Positions 48,230 to 57,078 of a stretch of 64,000 bases of DNA are shown here, one piece after another. Numbering within the stretch: the stretch's first letter is position 1; every line of letters begins with the position of its first letter. The notes under the pieces were generated by a model. The model had not been told where the DNA came from. It worked only from the letters and a program-made list of their open reading frames with translations, and made no database searches. The position numbers and the translations under genes are program-made. This DNA is from Streptomyces lavendofoliae (GTDB lineage Bacteria > Actinomycetota > Actinomycetes > Streptomycetales > Streptomycetaceae): NCBI RefSeq assembly GCF_014649735.1, contig NZ_BMTP01000001.1:62001-126000 (forward strand), read 5' to 3'.

Positions 48230-48904
48230 ATGACTACTGATCCGTACGACCTCCCCGACGTCTCCGGGCTCGTCGTCGGTGTCCTCGGCGGCACCGGCGA
48301 CCAGGGCCGCGGCCTCGCCCTCCGCTTCGCCCGCGCCGGCCAGAAGGTGATCATCGGTTCCCGGGCCGCGGAGCGCGCCGAGGCCGCCGCCGCCGAGCTG
48401 GGCGCGGGCGTCGAGGGCGCCGACAACGCCGAGTGCGCGCGGCGCAGCGACATCGTGATCGTCGCCGTGCCCTGGGACGGGCACGCCGCGACCCTGGAGG
48501 CGCTGCGCGAGGAACTGCGCGGCAAGCTCGTCGTCGACTGCGTCAACCCGCTCGGCTTCGACAAGCGGGGCGCCTACGCGCTGAAGCCGGAGGAGGGCAG
48601 CGCCGCCGAGCAGGCCGCCGCCCTGCTGCCCGAGTCGCGGGTCACGGCCGCCTTCCACCACCTGTCGGCCGTGCTGCTCCAGGACGAGTCGGTGCGGGAG
48701 ATCGACACGGACGTGATGGTGCTGGGCGAGAAGCGCGCCGACACCGACATCGTGCAGGCCCTCGCCGGCCGCGTGCCCGGTATGCGGGGCGTCTTCGCGG
48801 GCCGGCTGCGCAACGCCCACCAGGTGGAGTCGCTGGTGGCCAACCTGATCTCGGTCAACCGCCGCTACAAGGTCCACGCCGGTCTGCGCGTGACCGACGT
48901 CTGA
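48230..48904 (+). CDS. npdG: NADPH-dependent F420 reductase
   Basis: 224 residues from ATG 48230. Rossmann loop VVGVLGGTGDQGRGLALRFARAG (the GGTGDQG sequence is the family mark), VIIGSRAAERAEAAAAEL with Ser-Arg for the NADPH phosphate, SDIVIVAVPWDGHAATL, VVDCVNPLGFDKRG and SRVTAAFHHLSAVLL, then RVPGMRGVFAGRLRNAHQVE. It moves hydride between NADPH and the deazaflavin cofactor F420, supplying reduced F420 for actinobacterial reductases. No F420 biosynthesis genes adjoin it. Stand-alone transcript, probably leaderless. Confidence 0.94.
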   Translation: MTTDPYDLPDVSGLVVGVLGGTGDQGRGLALRFARAGQKVIIGSRAAERAEAAAAELGAGVEGADNAECARRSDIVIVAVPWDGHAATLEALREELRGKLVVDCVNPLGFDKRGAYALKPEEGSAAEQAAALLPESRVTAAFHHLSAVLLQDESVREIDTDVMVLGEKRADTDIVQALAGRVPGMRGVFAGRLRNAHQVESLVANLISVNRRYKVHAGLRVTDV

Positions 48905-48970
48905 CGGCCGAGGCGCATGGGGGACACTGGACGGGCACGTCGCACGCCACCCGGACAGGAGCCGTCCCCC

Positions 48971-49138
48971 ATGCCCCGCCTCGCGCTGTACGCCCTCGCC
49001 GTCTGCGTCCTCGCCGTCGCCGCCGCGGTGGTCTCCTTCGTCCAGGGCACCTGGCTGGGCATCGTCTGGGTGCTGCTGGCCGGCGTCTCGTCGAACATGG
49101 CGTGGTACTACCACCGCCGCGCCAAGGTCACCGGTTGA
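48971..49138 (+). CDS. small membrane protein
   Basis: 55 residues, ATG with AGGAG 9-10 nt upstream. Two hydrophobic helices (PRLALYALAVCVLAVAAAVV and GTWLGIVWVLLAGVSSNMAWYY) linked by a short turn, C-terminus HRRAKVTG. It lies 66 bp behind the F420 reductase gene, perhaps the same transcript. Its final 11 bp overlap the convergent protease gene. Unknown function. Confidence 0.7.
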   Translation: MPRLALYALAVCVLAVAAAVVSFVQGTWLGIVWVLLAGVSSNMAWYYHRRAKVTG

Positions 49139-49934
49139 CGATGTCCCCGCAGAAGACGTTCTCCCCCTGCCAGAAGCGGTACAGCTGCTGCCCGCAGTAG
49201 GTCTCGGCATCCTGCACGCCCAGCGCGTGCAGCACCGTGTCGACCAGCCCGAAGAAGGCGTGGTTGATCTCCGGCACGAACAGCAGCGCGAACACCGCGA
49301 GCAGCCCGAACGGGGCGAACGGCTCGACCTGGCGGCGCACCTTGTACGACAGCCACGGCTCGATCACCCCGTAGCCGTCCAGGCCCGGCACCGGCAGGAA
49401 GTTCAGGATCGCGGCCGTCACCTGGAGCAGCGCCAGGAACGCCAGCGCGAAGCGGAAACCGAACGGCACGCCGTCCAGCGAGCCCAGCCAGAACGGGGCG
49501 GTGCACACCAGGGCGAACAGGACGTTCGTCAGCGGTCCGGCCGCCGAGACCAGGCTGTGCTTCCACCGGCCCCGGATGCGGTCGCGCTCGATGAACACGG
49601 CGCCGCCGGGCAGGCCGATGCCGCCCATGATCACGAACAGCACCGGCAGCACGATGCTCAGCAGCGCGTGCGTGTACTTCAGCGGGTTGAGGGTCAGATA
49701 GCCCTTCGCGCCGATGGAGATGTCGCCGCCGTGCAGGGCGGTGCGGGCGTGCGCGTACTCGTGGAGGCAGAGCGAGACGATCCACCCGGACGTCACGAAG
49801 AGGAAGACGGCGAGGCCCGGGTTGGCCGAGAACCCCGTCCACACCGCCCATCCGGTGACCGCCATGACGGCGGCGATCCCGAGGAAGACGGGGCTGATCC
49901 TCCGGTCGCCGGTGCGGGAGGTGGCGGTGGCCAT
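49128..49934 (-). CDS. site-2 protease family (M50) membrane metalloprotease
   Basis: 268 residues from ATG 49934. Six or so helices; the zinc motif HEYAH lies in SGWIVSLCLHEYAHARTALHGGD (about residues 54-64), and the second metal site in LNFLPVPGLDGYGVIEP (NFLPVPGLDG, Asp ligand). It matches the minimal S2P/Rip core without PDZ domain. Such proteases cut membrane-bound anti-sigma factors or clear signal peptides within the bilayer. No sigma or anti-sigma gene is adjacent, so the target is unknown. C-terminal Cys pair in ETYCGQQ and NVFCGD is extracytoplasmic. Confidence 0.9.
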   Translation of the reverse strand: MATATSRTGDRRISPVFLGIAAVMAVTGWAVWTGFSANPGLAVFLFVTSGWIVSLCLHEYAHARTALHGGDISIGAKGYLTLNPLKYTHALLSIVLPVLFVIMGGIGLPGGAVFIERDRIRGRWKHSLVSAAGPLTNVLFALVCTAPFWLGSLDGVPFGFRFALAFLALLQVTAAILNFLPVPGLDGYGVIEPWLSYKVRRQVEPFAPFGLLAVFALLFVPEINHAFFGLVDTVLHALGVQDAETYCGQQLYRFWQGENVFCGDIVNR

Positions 49935-50025
49935 GGGCGGCGCTCCTGGGGGTGGGGCGGGCGTGTGCGGACCGGTCGACCGTACCGGACGCCGTGCGAG
50001 CGGCGGAGGGAAGGAGAATGGGGCG

Positions 50026-53000
50026 GTGCGCATCTCCGTACTGGGTCCCACGCAGGTCCACCGCGCGGACGGCTCCGCCGTACCGGTGGGCGGGGCGCGG
50101 CTGCGCGCGCTGCTCACGGTGCTGGCGCTGCGCGCCGGGCGGACCGTGCCGACCGGGCTCCTGATCGAGGAGGTGTGGCGGAGCGGCCCGCCCGCCGACG
50201 CGCGGGCCGCCCTGCAGGCGCTGGTGGGCCGGCTGCGGAGGGCGCTCGGGCCGGACGCGGTGGTCTCGGCGCCCGGCGGCTACCGGCTCGGCGCCGGCGC
50301 CGACGACGTGGACCTGCATCGCTTCGTACGGCTCGCCACCGAGGGGGCGCGGGCCCGTGAGGCGGGCGACCCGGCCGCGGCGTTGACCGCTCTGGACGGC
50401 GCCCTGGCGCTGTGGCGGGGCGCGCCGCTCGCGGACCTGCCCGACCGGGCGGCCGAGGCGGCCCGCTGGGAGGCCCGCCGCCTGGAGGCCCGCCGCGACC
50501 GGCTCACCGCCCTGCTGGACCTGGGGCGCCCACAGGAGGCGCTGCCGGAGCTGGCGGCCCTGTGCGGCGGGTCGCCGCTGGACGAGCCGCTCCAGGCGCT
50601 GCGCGTGCGCGCCCTGCGCGCGGCCGGCCGCGCGGCCGAGGCCCTCGCGGCGTACGAGGCGGTACGCCAGGACCTCGCCACCCGGCTGGGCACCGACCCG
50701 GGACCCGAGCTGCGCGCCCTGCACGCGGAACTCCTCGCCGGAACGCCCCTCCCCGCACCCTCGCCCACCCCGCGCCCGGCGCCCGCGACCGCCCGCCCGG
50801 GGGCCGGCGCGGCAATCGATCCCGGCCCCGGCCCCGACCCCGTGACCGGGGCCGGAACACCCGGCGGCCCCGCACCCGGCCTCGCGCCCGGCGGCTCCGC
50901 GACCGCGTCCGCTACCCGGACCGCGTCCGCCCCCGTGGCCGCCCCCGCGCCCGGCAACCTGCGGGCGCGGCTGACCAGTTTCGTGGGGCGCGAGGAGGAC
51001 ATCGGGACCGTTCTCGACGACCTCGGGCGGGCCCGGCTCGTGACGCTGCTCGGACCCGGGGGCGCCGGGAAGACCCGGCTGTCGCAGGAGGCCGCCGAAC
51101 GCGGCTGCGCGGTGTGGCCCGACGGCGTCTGGCTGGCCGAACTCGCGCCGGTCGACGACCCCGACGCCGTACCGGACGCCGTGCTCACCGCCCTCGGGGC
51201 GCGCCAGACCGTGCTGCGCGGCGCCGGAGCCGAGGAACTGCGGGCCGCCGAGCGGCACGGGGAGGCCGGCGACGCCCTCGTACGGCTCGCCGAGCACTGC
51301 TCCGGGCGGCGGATGCTGCTCCTGCTCGACAACTGCGAGCACGTCGTGGCCGCCGCCGCCGCGCTCACCGAGCGGCTCCTGGGGGAGTGCCCCGGGCTCA
51401 CCGTCCTGGCCACCAGCCGTGAACCCCTCGGCGTCCCCGGCGAGACGGTGCGCCCCGTCGACCCGCTGCCCGACCCGATGGCGCTGCGGCTGCTCGCCGA
51501 GCGCGGCGCGGCGGCCCGGCCGGACTTCGACGTGGCCGCCGACCCCGGCGCGTGCGCCGAGATCTGCCGCCGCCTGGACGGCCTGCCGCTGGCCATCGAA
51601 CTGGCCGCCGCCCGCCTGCGTACCCTCACCCCCCGGCAGATCGCCGACCGGCTCGACGACCGGTTCCGGCTCCTCACCAGCGGCAGCCGCACCCTGCTGC
51701 CGCGCCAGCAGACGCTGCGGGCGGTCGTCGACTGGTCGTGGGACCTGCTCGACAAGCCCGAGCGGGCGGTGCTGCGGCGGCTGTCGGTGTTCTCCGGCGG
51801 CTGCGACCTGGACGCCGCCGAGGCCGTCTGCGGCGGACCGGAGACGCCCGACGTCCTCGACGCCCTCGCCTCCCTGGTCGACAAGTCGCTCGTCGTCGCC
51901 GCCCCCACCCCCGACGGCGACATGCGCTACCGGCTGCTGGAGACGGTCGGCGAGTACGCCGCCGAGCGCCTCGACGAGGCCGGTGACCGCGCGGACGCCG
52001 AGCTGCGCCACCTCGTCCACTACCGGGAGCTGGCCCGCACCGGCGACCCCGAGCTGCGCGGCCCCGGCCAGCGCGCCGCGCTGGCCCGCTTCCAGCTGGA
52101 GTACGAGAACCTCCGCACCGCGCTGCGCCGCGCCGTCGCCGCCCGCGACGAGCAGGAGGCGCTGTGCCTGGTGCTGTCGCTGGTCTGGTACTGGAGCATG
52201 CGCGACCTGCGCACCGACGCCCTCCACTGGGCCGACGCCGCCGCCGCGCTCGGCCCCGACCCGTTCGACCCGCCCGTCGTCCCCGCCCCTCCACTGACCG
52301 AGCGCTGCACCGACGCCCCGCCGCCGATGGAGGCCGAGCAGCTCATGGAGGCCCGCCGCGGGGTGCGCCTGGTGCAGCTGGCCAGCATGGACCACCGGAC
52401 GACCGTCTGGACGTCCCCGGAGGGCCTGGAGCTGGCGCGCCGGATCAGGAGCGCCTACCGCCCCGGTCTGCCGCAGACCTGCCGCATGCCCGGCACCCTG
52501 TGGTGGTACGCCGTGCTGCTCACCGGCGACGCCGGTGAACTGCGCGGCCTGCTGGACGACACCGTCGAGGCGTGCCGCGCGTACGGCTACGAGTGGGAAC
52601 TGGCCAACGTCCTCCAGATGAGGGCCAATGTGCTGGCCAACCGGAGCGAGTGGGCGGGTGACGCGTACCGCGACGCCGACGAGAGCCTGGAGGTCTTCGG
52701 CCGGCTCGGCGACACCTGGGGCACGGCCGAGGCGCTGTCCGCGCGGGGCGAGGCCCGCGAGCGCCGGGGGGACTGCACGGGCGCCGCCGAGGACTACGCG
52801 GCGGCCATCGACCATGCCGGGCGCCTCGGGGCGCAGGCCCAGATCTCGCTGCTGCGCGTCCGGTACGCCGAGGCCCTGAACGGGACGGGGCGGGGCGTCG
52901 AGGGGGAGCGGATCCTCCGGGAGGTGCTCGCCCGGGGCCGCGCCGCCGGCCACGAGGCGGTGCCCGCCGCCCGGTTGTTCCTGGCCCTCCGCCTGGGCCG

Positions 53001-53475
53001 CAGCGGCCGCACCGACGAGGCCCGCGAGCAGCTCGACGAGCTGTCGGGGGAGTTCCGCCCCGGCGCCCTGTCCCTCTTCCAGGGCTTCACGCACGGCGTC
53101 CACGCCTGGCTGGACACCCTGGACGGCCGCTACGGCTCGGCCCTCGACCGGGTGACACGGGCCCTGGCGCACTCCCGGGAGCCGCTGTCGCTGATGATCG
53201 CCCCGCACATGGCCGCCGTCCACCTGGTCACCGCCGCCCGCGCGCTGGCCGGCCTCGGTTTCCCGGAGGGGGCGCGCACGGCGGCGCTGCTGCTGGGTGC
53301 GCACGCCGCCGCGCTGCCGGCCGGGTACGTACGGACCCCGATGGAGCGGGAGAACCTGGAGGACGCGGAGGGGGCCGTCCGCGCGGTCCTGGGGGACACC
53401 GCCTTCGACGCCGGGTACGCCGAGGGCGGCGCCCTCACCGTCGAGGAGGCCGCCGCCCTGCTGGACGGCCCGTGA
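50026..53475 (+). CDS. AfsR/SARP-family regulator: winged helix, BTAD, NB-ARC, TPR-like
   Basis: 1149 residues from GTG 50026 (upstream AAGGAG). Order: OmpR-type DNA-binding domain (1-85: RISVLGPTQVHRADGSAVPVGGARLRALLTVLAL...LIEEVWRSGPPADARAALQALVGRLRRAL); BTAD (about 90-240: DVDLHRFVRLATEGARAREAGD...RTRLTALLDL-like, TRLGTDPGPELRALHAELL); Pro/Ala linker (240-310); NB-ARC ATPase (310-700) with Walker A LGPGGAGKTRLS and Walker B LLLLDNCEHV, then GLPLAIELAAARLRTL and the winged-helix LFRLLT/VVDWSWDLL; then helical TPR-like repeats to the end. SARP proteins switch on secondary-metabolite genes; long forms integrate an ATP-driven sensor. Transcribed toward the DrrAB-like operon on the opposite strand. 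Confidence 0.93.
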   Translation: MRISVLGPTQVHRADGSAVPVGGARLRALLTVLALRAGRTVPTGLLIEEVWRSGPPADARAALQALVGRLRRALGPDAVVSAPGGYRLGAGADDVDLHRFVRLATEGARAREAGDPAAALTALDGALALWRGAPLADLPDRAAEAARWEARRLEARRDRLTALLDLGRPQEALPELAALCGGSPLDEPLQALRVRALRAAGRAAEALAAYEAVRQDLATRLGTDPGPELRALHAELLAGTPLPAPSPTPRPAPATARPGAGAAIDPGPGPDPVTGAGTPGGPAPGLAPGGSATASATRTASAPVAAPAPGNLRARLTSFVGREEDIGTVLDDLGRARLVTLLGPGGAGKTRLSQEAAERGCAVWPDGVWLAELAPVDDPDAVPDAVLTALGARQTVLRGAGAEELRAAERHGEAGDALVRLAEHCSGRRMLLLLDNCEHVVAAAAALTERLLGECPGLTVLATSREPLGVPGETVRPVDPLPDPMALRLLAERGAAARPDFDVAADPGACAEICRRLDGLPLAIELAAARLRTLTPRQIADRLDDRFRLLTSGSRTLLPRQQTLRAVVDWSWDLLDKPERAVLRRLSVFSGGCDLDAAEAVCGGPETPDVLDALASLVDKSLVVAAPTPDGDMRYRLLETVGEYAAERLDEAGDRADAELRHLVHYRELARTGDPELRGPGQRAALARFQLEYENLRTALRRAVAARDEQEALCLVLSLVWYWSMRDLRTDALHWADAAAALGPDPFDPPVVPAPPLTERCTDAPPPMEAEQLMEARRGVRLVQLASMDHRTTVWTSPEGLELARRIRSAYRPGLPQTCRMPGTLWWYAVLLTGDAGELRGLLDDTVEACRAYGYEWELANVLQMRANVLANRSEWAGDAYRDADESLEVFGRLGDTWGTAEALSARGEARERRGDCTGAAEDYAAAIDHAGRLGAQAQISLLRVRYAEALNGTGRGVEGERILREVLARGRAAGHEAVPAARLFLALRLGRSGRTDEAREQLDELSGEFRPGALSLFQGFTHGVHAWLDTLDGRYGSALDRVTRALAHSREPLSLMIAPHMAAVHLVTAARALAGLGFPEGARTAALLLGAHAAALPAGYVRTPMERENLEDAEGAVRAVLGDTAFDAGYAEGGALTVEEAAALLDGP

Positions 53476-53478
53476 GGC

Positions 53479-54288
53479 TCAGGTCTTCTTGCGGAACCTG
53501 GCCACCGCGAGCGGCGCGGTGACGAGCGTGATGCCCGCCGCCCAGGCCAGCGTCATCCACACCGAGTGGGCGACCGGCCCGCCGTTGATCAGGTTGCGGG
53601 CGGCGTCGGCCAGGTTCGACAGCGGGTTGTAGTCGGTGAACGTCTCCAGCCAGCCGGGCATCGACGTCGGCGGGGCGAAGATCGAGGAGCCGAACTGCAG
53701 CGGCATCAGCACGAGCATGGCCACCCCCTGGACCGCCTGCGCGGTCTTCATCGTGAGCCCCAGCAGGATGAAGATCCACATCAGGGAGGCGCCGAAGACC
53801 ACCGACAGGCCGACCGCCGCCAGCAGGTCCAGCAGCGAGGTCTTGATCTCCATGCCGAGGAGGAAGCCCATGCCGAGCAGGATCGTGGTGGCGATGAGCA
53901 TCCGGCCGACCTCGACGACGATCTTCGCGAGGAGGACGGACGACCGGGCGATCGGCATCGTCCGGAACCGGTCCATCACGCCCTTCTTGAAGTCGTCGTT
54001 GACGCCGGTCCCGACGGCCATGGCGATGTTGATGCCCATCATCGCCATCAGGCCGGGGGTCACGTAGTTGACGTAGTCCTCCTGGTTGCCCTTGCCGGCG
54101 ATGGCGCCGCCGAAGACGTACACGAACAGCAGGATGAAGATGACCGGCATCAGGACCGCGTCGAACATCGACTCCGGGTCCTGCTTGATCTGCAGGGCGT
54201 TGCGGCGCACCAGGGCACCGATGTGGCGGGCGTTGGCCCGCAGGCCGATGCGCCCCTCGGAGGGCGCCGTCGTCGTCACCGCGCTCAT
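53479..54288 (-). CDS. ABC-2 type permease (DrrB-like)
   Basis: 269 residues from ATG 54288, overlapping the ATPase stop (ATGA). Six helices; after a cytosolic start (RNALQIKQDPESMFDAVLMPVIFILLFVYVFGGAI) comes the ABC-2 consensus YVNYVTPGLMAMMGINIAMAVGTGVNDDFKKGVMDRFRTMPIARSSVLLAKI (the E/D..KG..DR....P amphipathic loop), and GVAMLVLMPLQFGSSIFAPPTSMPGWLETFTDYNPLSNL near the end. It is the membrane part of an exporter with the upstream ATPase; substrate unknown, by family an antibiotic or lipid. Confidence 0.92.
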   Translation of the reverse strand: MSAVTTTAPSEGRIGLRANARHIGALVRRNALQIKQDPESMFDAVLMPVIFILLFVYVFGGAIAGKGNQEDYVNYVTPGLMAMMGINIAMAVGTGVNDDFKKGVMDRFRTMPIARSSVLLAKIVVEVGRMLIATTILLGMGFLLGMEIKTSLLDLLAAVGLSVVFGASLMWIFILLGLTMKTAQAVQGVAMLVLMPLQFGSSIFAPPTSMPGWLETFTDYNPLSNLADAARNLINGGPVAHSVWMTLAWAAGITLVTAPLAVARFRKKT

Positions 54289-55283
54289 GCGGCGACCTCC
54301 TCGGGGATCGTGTCGGACTCGGCGGAGGACGTCTTCTCGCCGGTGATGGCCAGGAACACCTCGTCCAGGCTGGGCAGGTGGGTGTCGATGTGCGCGATGC
54401 CGAAGCCCCGCGCCGCCAGTACCCCGATGACCGCGGTGAGTTGCTCGTCGCTGAGGATCGGTACGTTCAGCAGGCCCTCGTCCGGGACGACGGTCACCCC
54501 GGCGACGCCGGTCAGCCCGCTGTCGTCCAACGCCCGTGCCATCGCGGGCAGATGGCCGGGGTCGACCGGCCGGATCCTGAGGGTGCGGCCGCCGACCTTC
54601 GCCTTCAGCTCGTCGACGCCGCCGCCGGCGATGACCCGCCCCCGGTCGATCACGGTGAGTTCGTGCGCGAGCCGTTCGGCCTCCTCCATGTACTGGGTGG
54701 TGAGCAGGACGGTCACGCCCTCGGCGACCATCCGCTGGACCTCGTCCCAGACCTCGTTGCGGGTCCGGGGGTCGAGACCGGTGGTCGGCTCGTCCAGGTA
54801 GAGGACGGCGGGGCGGCCGATCATGGAGGCGGCCAGGTCGAGACGGCGGCGCATTCCGCCGGAGTACGTCATGACGGGGCGCTTGGCGGCCTCCGTCAGG
54901 GAGAACCGCTCCAGCATCTCGTCGGCCCGGCGCCGGGCGTCCTTGCGGGACAGGTCGAGCAGCCGCCCGATCATGTACAGGTTCTCCCAGCCGGACAGCT
55001 TCTCGTCGACGGAGGCGTACTGTCCGGTCAGTCCTATGGTGCGGCGCAGCTGGCGGGGCTGGCGCACGACGTCGTAGCCGGCCACCCTGGCCGTCCCGGC
55101 GTCCGGGACGATGAGGGTGGACAGGCAGCGCACCAGGGTGGTCTTGCCGGCGCCGTTGGGGCCCAGCACGCCGAGGACGGTGCCCTCGCGCACGTCGAGG
55201 TCCACCCCGTCCAGTGCCTTGGTCGCGCCGTAGTGCTTGACGAGGCCTCGTACCTCGACGGCGTTGGTGTCGGATCGTGTCAT
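54285..55283 (-). CDS. daunorubicin-resistance-type ABC ATPase (DrrA-like)
   Basis: 332 residues from ATG 55283. ABC domain: LGPNGAGKTTLVRCLS (Walker A, about residues 37-52), GQYASVDEKLSGWENL (Q loop and the ENL of the family), TYSGGMRRRLDLAASMIGRP (signature), VLYLDEPTTGLDPRTRNEVW (Walker B). The C-terminal ~90 residues (VGGRTLRIRPVDPG...AARGFGIAHIDTHLPSLDEVFLAITG) are the DrrA regulatory tail. It drives the permease encoded in the same coupled pair. The operon runs tail-to-tail with the SARP gene and could protect against or export its product. Confidence 0.94.
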   Translation of the reverse strand: MTRSDTNAVEVRGLVKHYGATKALDGVDLDVREGTVLGVLGPNGAGKTTLVRCLSTLIVPDAGTARVAGYDVVRQPRQLRRTIGLTGQYASVDEKLSGWENLYMIGRLLDLSRKDARRRADEMLERFSLTEAAKRPVMTYSGGMRRRLDLAASMIGRPAVLYLDEPTTGLDPRTRNEVWDEVQRMVAEGVTVLLTTQYMEEAERLAHELTVIDRGRVIAGGGVDELKAKVGGRTLRIRPVDPGHLPAMARALDDSGLTGVAGVTVVPDEGLLNVPILSDEQLTAVIGVLAARGFGIAHIDTHLPSLDEVFLAITGEKTSSAESDTIPEEVAA

Positions 55284-55366
55284 GCCCTCATGACACCAGC
55301 CGCCACCGACATCTCACCGACAGCGGGGAGGGAGCGCCGACGGACCACCGACAGATCGCCTACGGG

Positions 55367-55744
55367 TCAGGAAGCGGACCCGGCCGGAGCGGCGTAGTTG
55401 GCGAAGCCGGCCCAGTCGACCACCACGCACGGCTCGTCCCCGACGACCCAGGCGTCGTGGCCGGGCTCGACGGAGAAGTAGTCACCGGGACCCACATCGC
55501 CCTCGCTGCCGTCGTTCATGACGACCTTCATACGGCCGCTGATGACGTAAGCGGCGTGCGATGCCTCACAACTGTCGGTGCCGGCGATGGGCTTGATGTG
55601 CTTGCTCCACTGCCATCCCGGCTCGAAAACGGCCCGGCCCACCGGGCCCTTGTCCGTGTTCACCAGGTCGAGTCTGCCCTTGCCGTCCTCGAACGGCCGG
55701 GTCTCGTCCGCGGAGTCGAAGTTCTTGCGCACGATTCCGGGCAT
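55367..55744 (-). CDS. cupin-domain protein
   Basis: 125 residues from ATG 55744. Single conserved beta-barrel (cupin_2): VGRAVFEPGWQWSKHIKPIAGTDSCEASHAAYVISGRMKVVMNDG (motif 1 with His ligands, G......H..K....C...H) and DVGPGDYFSVEPGHDAWVVGDEPCVVVDW (motif 2, PGD....PGHDAW). It may bind a metal; family members act as small sensors or dioxygenase-like proteins. Substrate unknown. Single gene between the exporter operon and panB. Confidence 0.87.
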   Translation of the reverse strand: MPGIVRKNFDSADETRPFEDGKGRLDLVNTDKGPVGRAVFEPGWQWSKHIKPIAGTDSCEASHAAYVISGRMKVVMNDGSEGDVGPGDYFSVEPGHDAWVVGDEPCVVVDWAGFANYAAPAGSAS

Positions 55745-55827
55745 GTCTACCGCCTCCCGGGCGGGTGTGGGAGACCCCCGAGTCCACTTCCAGGCTACGC
55801 CGCGGGCCCGCACCTTCCCACACGCCG

Positions 55828-55860
55828 ACGGCCCGCCGATGGGGGAAGTCGGCGGGCCGT
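55828..55860 (-). terminator. terminator hairpin after panB
   Basis: ACGGCCCGCCGA (55828-55839) and its exact complement at 55849-55860, 9-nt loop. It begins 18 bp past the panB stop. Confidence 0.8.
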
Positions 55861-55878
55861 CGTCCGTACCGGGAGTGG

Positions 55879-56742
55879 CTAGTGGAAGGTGTGCTCCTCC
55901 TGCGGGAACGTTCCGCCGACCACCTCGCCGGCGAACGCGCGCGCCGCGTCACCGAGCGTCTGCCGGAGGTCCGCGTACTGCTTGGTGAACCGCGGCACCT
56001 TGCCGCCGGTCAGGCCGGCCATGTCGGTCCACACCAGGACCTGCGCGTCGGTGTCGGGGCCCGCGCCGATGCCGATGGTCGGGATGTGCAGGGACCGCGT
56101 GACCTCGGCGGCCAGTTCGGCCGGGACGAGCTCCAGCACCACCGCGAAGGCGCCCGCGTCCTGCGCGGCCTTGGCGTCGCGCAGCAGCCGGTGCGCGGCC
56201 TCGTCGCCGCGGCCCTGCACGCGGTAGCCCATGGTGTTGACGGACTGCGGGGTCAGGCCCAGGTGCGACATCACCGGGATGCCGGCCTGGACCAGCATCT
56301 CGGTCTGCGGCAGCGAGCGCTCGCCGCCCTCCAGCTTGACCGCGCCGACGCCCGCCTCCTTGACCAGGCGGGTCGCCGAGCGCAGGGCCTGCACGGGGCC
56401 CTCCTGGTACGAGCCGAACGGCAGGTCGCCGACGACCAGGGCACGCCGGGTGCCCCGTACGACGGCGGCGGACAGCAGGGCCATCTCGTCCATCGTGACG
56501 GGCACGGTGGTGTCGTAGCCGAGGTGGCAGTTGCCCATCGAGTCGCCGACCAGGATCACCGGGATGCCGGCCTCGTCGAAGACGGAGGCGGTCATCGCGT
56601 CGTAGGCGGTGAGCATCGGCCACTTCTCGCCGCGCTCCTTGGCGCCGGCGAGGTCGAGCACGGTGATGCGGCGGGTTCCCTTGCCGCCGTACAGCGCCTT
56701 GGCGCTGTCGGCGGGCTGCTTCGGGGCAGCCTGAAGCGTCAT
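55879..56742 (-). CDS. panB: 3-methyl-2-oxobutanoate hydroxymethyltransferase (ketopantoate synthesis)
   Basis: 287 residues from ATG 56742 (MTLQAAPKQ), chosen over an ATG 7 codons upstream because GAAGGAG precedes it. TIM-barrel: WPMLTAYDAMTASVFDEAGIPVILVGDSMGNCHLGYDTTVPV (Mg-binding Asp of GDS), VVGDLPFGSYQ, VKLEGGE with a ligand Glu, PVMSHLGLTPQSVNTMGYRVQGR and FAVVLELVPAELAAEVT. First step of pantothenate synthesis: 3-methyl-2-oxobutanoate plus methylene-THF to ketopantoate. The upstream 336 bp (56743-57078) contain no other gene, just the divergent promoters. Confidence 0.97.
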   Translation of the reverse strand: MTLQAAPKQPADSAKALYGGKGTRRITVLDLAGAKERGEKWPMLTAYDAMTASVFDEAGIPVILVGDSMGNCHLGYDTTVPVTMDEMALLSAAVVRGTRRALVVGDLPFGSYQEGPVQALRSATRLVKEAGVGAVKLEGGERSLPQTEMLVQAGIPVMSHLGLTPQSVNTMGYRVQGRGDEAAHRLLRDAKAAQDAGAFAVVLELVPAELAAEVTRSLHIPTIGIGAGPDTDAQVLVWTDMAGLTGGKVPRFTKQYADLRQTLGDAARAFAGEVVGGTFPQEEHTFH

Positions 56743-57078
56743 GTGAAACGGCTCCTTCGTCATCTCGAGGCGCCCTCACGGCGTCCCCGGACCGCATCCA
56801 TGGTGGCACTTCGTGCCGGGTGGGGGGAAGTGGGTGCACGGCCATCCGCGACGGCGTGCCGGGTGGGCGGCCGGTGTACGGCGGGCGAGCGGCGGGTGGA
56901 CGGCCACCGGGCCCGTTTGTGCGCGTTCTGTCACAGCCCGCCCCGGGGCCGTGACCCCAGGAACCCGCCGCGGCGCCTCTTCGTCCTCGTGGCAGTACGG
57001 CCGTCCCGTGATCCCCTAGGGTCGGACGGGGCGGGACGTACGACGGAGCACGACGAGCAAGGCAGTGAGGACGGCGGC
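56743..57078. other. gene-free divergent region
   Basis: 336 bp between panB and the phosphatase-like gene. I see no coding frame worth keeping and no strong palindrome. A TAGGGT hexamer near 57018 may be part of the promoter of the plus-strand gene. Confidence 0.4.

Noticed and set aside
49108..53304. A 1398-codon open frame antisense to the SARP gene
   Set aside because: Composition is Gly/Ala/Arg/Val-rich without domain motifs; it is the mirror of strong third-position GC bias in the SARP gene.
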